Assembly: GCA_038134525.1 (NCBI GenBank)
Contig: JAYPVI010000001.1
Coordinates: 124,001 to 188,000, forward strand
Length of the DNA stretch: 64,000 nucleotides
Reading direction: 5' to 3'
Source: GCA-002727735 sp038134525
GTDB taxonomy: Bacteria > Bacteroidota > Bacteroidia > Flavobacteriales_D > Parvicellaceae
Part shown: positions 61,801-64,000 of the stretch, in pieces
Position numbering within the stretch: the stretch's first letter is position 1
Layout: every line of letters begins with the position of its first letter
Position numbers and translations under genes: made by a program
Notes under the pieces: model-generated
The model's database searches: none
Seen by the model: only the letters and a program-made list of their open reading frames with translations
What the model was told of the DNA's origin: nothing

Positions 61801-63083
61801 GTATAATCAAAATAAGTAAATCGCTTCATGCCATAACGCTCATTGTCTGCAATACCGTCACCATAACCAATACCTAATCCTTTGTAAGGAATACCACCAT
61901 CTTGGTATGCTGCACCCACATCTGTATCTAGTACATTATCTCTACCATCATTATCTTGATACGGACCTTCGAAAAAGTCTATTCCAATTGCGGGTGGATT
62001 TTGGCCTATGGCTTGCTGACAACCACCGTCAATACCCACACCATTATACTGATAACCTAAACCTCTTTGCACATCACATCCCGTAAAATCATCAGCATAA
62101 CATCCAATGTCTGCATCAGCCCATACCGCGAAATACGTATTCGTTAATAACTGAGTAGACCTATTTATTAACTCATAGTTATAGAAAGTCATGGAGTTAA
62201 TTTCATCATTAGTAGCGAAAGCGAATGCCTGAGCTTTGATCTCCATTCCAATTGCATCACCTCCTGTATTGGTGTGAATATTTCCCTTATCGTTGAACAC
62301 CCACCACATGTTATAATCTCCATAAAGGGTTACACGTCTGCTTGTTCTACAGTCTATCTCACCCGTAAGGTCATACCAAGGATAATCACCATCTAATGGA
62401 TCATACACTAAATCACCATTTCTATCATAAAAAGGGGCAAGGTTAGGATCGTATGTGTTTGTATTGTCTAATAACTCATTAAAATTTCCAGGCCAGTCTA
62501 TAATACTATTAGGAGTTTGGTATCCAGGATATTCAGTTGTTGGATCACAATTTGGATCTAAGGAACACTCATACCAACCGTTAAATGTTTCTATTTCAGC
62601 TCTGGTAGTAATGTAGAACTCATCATATTCCTGACAAACTTGTGGAGTAATGTTTGCGGGGCCATAACCTAATTGACCTTGAGCAACATCAAATGGTTGA
62701 TTTTCATCATAAGATAATGGACCTGTCCAAAAATCGTTTCCAGTATAACGCATTGCAGCCAATTTCAATTGATTATTGGCATCCGTTCCACCTAACCAGA
62801 GTGAACCAGCATAAATTACATATTCACCTGAACCTTTTGGTACCTCATAATCAGCGTCTCCTGTGGATCTGTTTCTCCACATAATTCCTCCCGTTTCAAT
62901 TAGTGTCTTCACATTGTTGAACTCAAGGTATTTCCTTCCTGTAGCAGGGGTACAAGTACTAGCTTTTAATGTGATTGATGAGTTTGTGTTTTTTGATTTT
63001 CTGTTTGCAGGGTCAACATATGCAAAAGTTGAGATACTGCTTAATAAAAAAACACCAATAAATAATACTACTATCTTCTTCAT
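58830..63083 (-). CDS. Very large secreted protein, probable T9SS cargo
   Basis: A 1417-residue exported protein of no named family I recognise. It has a signal peptide (MKKIVVLFIGVFLLSSISTFA), a region of Asp/Gly/Asn-rich calcium-binding-like segments (YDRNGDLVYDPLDGDYPWYD; DADGDNQVDD near 1290), a middle region typical of marine Bacteroidota hypotheticals, and a C-terminal Ig-like domain of about 95 residues (INVVPNPYYAYSNYE to VASGVYLIHVEV and VKWFGVVRP) like FlgD or the type A secretion tail. It is 18 nt from the TonB receptor gene and overlaps the PorV-like gene's possible start, so the three are probably one operon. Cell-surface location is inferred. Confidence 0.82.
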   Translation of the reverse strand: MKKIVVLFIGVFLLSSISTFAYVDPANRKSKNTNSSITLKASTCTPATGRKYLEFNNVKTLIETGGIMWRNRSTGDADYEVPKGSGEYVIYAGSLWLGGTDANNQLKLAAMRYTGNDFWTGPLSYDENQPFDVAQGQLGYGPANITPQVCQEYDEFYITTRAEIETFNGWYECSLDPNCDPTTEYPGYQTPNSIIDWPGNFNELLDNTNTYDPNLAPFYDRNGDLVYDPLDGDYPWYDLTGEIDCRTSRRVTLYGDYNMWWVFNDKGNIHTNTGGDAIGMEIKAQAFAFATNDEINSMTFYNYELINRSTQLLTNTYFAVWADADIGCYADDFTGCDVQRGLGYQYNGVGIDGGCQQAIGQNPPAIGIDFFEGPYQDNDGRDNVLDTDVGAAYQDGGIPYKGLGIGYGDGIADNERYGMKRFTYFDYTLNNVAMSDPSTAPEYYGFMEGFWRDNTPFYYGGTGHQQSSPAPLIRTNYCFPGDSDPLNWGTVSAGSGVTPPPFTNWAEQSPTGPGSTGNTPGDRRFVQSAGPFTLEPGALNNITIGVVYAKAISSDPFQSVELVRKADDKAQALFDNCFRILNGPDSPEMSIQELDKELILYLNKTETIEAYEEVDPVILSYGYPPEDAKYEFQGYMIYQLKDGSVDASQLTDPSLARLIAQCDVRDEVSRIVNFNFDKDLLASVPELMVDGENKGIRHSFKVTTDAFAQGDVRLVNHKKYYFMVLSYGHNNFKTYDPADPSALDGQQLPFKGGRKSVSGGAISSYVGIPHIPNSEAGGTIVLAEYGTKPQITRVEGMGNGLNIVDITPESEQEILEKTHVRELTYALNGAPIEVKVVDPLNVQPGDYELYFNHVSTPNYVDGNKKHYLDTCNWMLTRTYGGNTDTIVSNQSIRVGNEEIIPEWGISVNIEFYKYIGDGDLNISIIKPDFLEATIEFADSSKQWLSGISDAEGENPQNWIRSGTSRNVPREPYDDIYEPVDDDEVFEGILNGTWAPMRVVGTNEEQNPTMMDECPGTALGNKAKSGRDYSFLERTPSVDVVITADKSKWTRCPVVEMTDELALSWDGNTDKSFWKLKPSIDKNGKVAGDDGYNAAEGELTSATGMGWFPGYAIDLTTGERLNMAYGEDSWLGNHGGNDMMWNPSAAIQIGFGAGTYIGAGKHFIYIFRNSEDEEGGQYRSASQKISSYDAGESFMDNGSLVSPNNLAKMRDVWKSCVWVGNPVLNGELNPSWYGSSPSDPSSFILSDVRIRLRVAFKYEALNTQDADGDNQVDDPAARYTANASSGSNNNNPFYKFSMDDIAVVTQNDSAALDACSLINVVPNPYYAYSNYEFDKLDNVVKIVNLPDVCNVNIYTVNGTLVRSYKKDSPSTSIDWDLKNYKRIPVASGVYLIHVEVPGICERVVKWFGVVRPPDLDEF

Positions 63084-63101
63084 AATCTTAATTCAAATAA
63101 T

Positions 63102-64000
63102 TTAAAAATCCAATTTGGCACCAAATCTAATTTGTCTTGGAATGCCATAATTATATGGGTTATTAGCTTTTAATGTATATAAGTATCTAAATGTTGCTTC
63201 GCTATTCTGACCAGTGATAGAATTCTGATACTCAGAGGCGTTTAAATAACCATCATCACCAGCATTTCCAGTTGCACGATACACTTCCCTAACATTCAGT
63301 GTATTAAATACGTTTGTCATCAATAGGTATAAATTTAAGTTTGCAGATTTCTTTTTTGAATCATCTCCACCAAAATTTAATGTGATATTTCTATCAATTT
63401 GAAGGTCTGCTCTAAAATTCCATGGTTTTCTTGATCCATATGGTTCACCCAACAAAATGGTGTTTTGAGGGCTTAATAGGGCTGAGCCAACCACAATCTG
63501 AGATTTCGAGTAAGGCATTCCAGAAGCAAAATTAGCTACAAAGTTAGCACCCGTGTTTTTGAATATTTCTTTACCAGCTATTCTAGGTCCATTATAATTT
63601 TTTCCTGATCCATAACGATAATCTGAAGCAACTATGATTTGGTGACGCTGATCATAATTATAAGGATAAATCGTTCTCAGATTTGGCTGGTCTGTAGCAA
63701 TTAATCTTGCAGCAGCATTAGGATCAGAACCTGTACCATCAGCAAATTGAAGTGTATAAGATGCTCTCATGGATATATTTCCTGATCTTCTTAAGTCATA
63801 AGCAAACGTTATCCCTTTGATGGTCCCAAAATCTATATTTCCATAAGTAGTATAAGATTGTGGATAGGCCCCAACTCGATTAATAAGTGCTACTTGATTA
63901 CGTTGCTCTCGGTAAAAACCTGAAATTTTTAGTGAAGATCTAGTATTTAATACCTGCTGAAACCCAAGTTCATAATCAATGGTTTTTTCTGGCTGAAGAT
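63102..64000 (-). CDS. TonB-dependent outer-membrane receptor, partial (N-terminus outside window)
   Basis: The reverse-strand frame is open from base 64000 to the stop at 63102 (about 299 codons). It starts LQPEKTIDYELGFQQVL, continues LKISGFYREQRNQVALINRVG and ends GIPRQIRFGAKLDF with the terminal Phe typical of outer-membrane barrels. Sequence and strand pattern fit the C-terminal barrel of a TonB-dependent receptor (carboxypeptidase-regulatory-like subtype). The plug domain and start lie outside. It is upstream of the large secreted protein by 18 nt. Confidence 0.9.
   Translation of the reverse strand, partial: LQPEKTIDYELGFQQVLNTRSSLKISGFYREQRNQVALINRVGAYPQSYTTYGNIDFGTIKGITFAYDLRRSGNISMRASYTLQFADGTGSDPNAAARLIATDQPNLRTIYPYNYDQRHQIIVASDYRYGSGKNYNGPRIAGKEIFKNTGANFVANFASGMPYSKSQIVVGSALLSPQNTILLGEPYGSRKPWNFRADLQIDRNITLNFGGDDSKKKSANLNLYLLMTNVFNTLNVREVYRATGNAGDDGYLNASEYQNSITGQNSEATFRYLYTLKANNPYNYGIPRQIRFGAKLDF

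Noticed and set aside
63102..63770. A complete 222-residue gene starting at the ATG at 63770
   Set aside because: The frame is open upstream to the window edge and encodes continuous barrel sequence, so this ATG is internal to a truncated TonB-dependent receptor gene.
1..64000. Mobile elements, CRISPR arrays, tRNA/rRNA genes or a prophage
   Set aside because: I saw no transposase or integrase, no regularly spaced repeats, no cloverleaf or rRNA sequence; the window is packed with conserved coding genes.

Overview
The window is a gene-dense, AT-rich stretch of a Bacteroidota chromosome, most likely from a marine or aquatic member of the Flavobacteriia/Cryomorphaceae side of the phylum. Signs of this lineage are promoters of the Bacteroidota type (TTG, about 19 nt, then TAnnTTTG), very few Shine-Dalgarno sequences, a DUF4290 protein, a DnaJ with a reduced zinc finger, MurA with Asp in place of the catalytic Cys, a PorV/PorQ-family protein beside a very large secreted protein, and a TonB-dependent receptor. 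The species assignment is an inference. There are no rRNA or tRNA genes, insertion sequences, CRISPR arrays or phage genes, and no gene-free stretch longer than about 220 bp.

Region 1 (1-20161, minus strand) is a fused str-S10-spc-alpha ribosomal super-operon of 33 genes, from rpsL through rpsG, fusA, the S10 and spc blocks, secY, map, infA, rpmJ, rpsM, rpsK, rpsD and rpoA to rplQ. One clear promoter precedes rpsL and a strong terminator follows rplQ. carA and a truncated eno follow as a separate unit. Two small genes, rpmJ and rpmD, lie in short gaps. The largest internal spacer, before rpsD, is a nested inverted repeat and may be an S4-type autoregulatory leader.

Region 2 (20378-37582, mostly plus strand) is housekeeping: a PcrA/UvrD helicase, DUF4290-murA, a TlpA-like thioredoxin, grpE-dnaJ, an ABC-2 exporter (NatAB-like) joined to a response regulator with an AAA+ domain, alaS on the opposite strand, a PQQ-like beta-propeller, then an M23 peptidase, a MerR-like regulator, a Bax-inhibitor-1 protein and fabD.

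Region 3 (37585-45717, minus strand) is a tightly overlapping eight-gene sugar-nucleotide operon. It encodes a WbpA/B/E/D-like route to a UDP-diacetamido-glucuronic acid, Ugd and a UDP-glucuronate decarboxylase giving UDP-xylose, RfbB, and a CpsB/YwqE-type phosphatase. It has no glycosyltransferase or flippase.

Region 4 (45786-57660) carries a small predicted outer-membrane protein with Kdo transferase; an lgt-ABC ATPase-FtsX-like permease-CxxC protein operon whose permease has a histidine-rich loop, probably a metal-handling system of the Vibrio Zrg type; a CstB-like persulfide dioxygenase/rhodanese with thioredoxin; an orphan OppC-like permease; a family-2 glycosyltransferase with a flippase-like membrane protein; and ruvC, a HIT protein and greA.

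Region 5 (57764-64000, minus strand) is a probable outer-membrane and secretion module: TonB-dependent receptor (cut by the window edge), a 1417-residue secreted protein and a PorV/PorQ-like protein.

Two features of organisation run through the window. All five convergent gene pairs abut or overlap at their stop codons with no visible terminator. At least five operon heads have a -7 element ending only 4-5 nt before the ATG, which predicts leaderless mRNAs.
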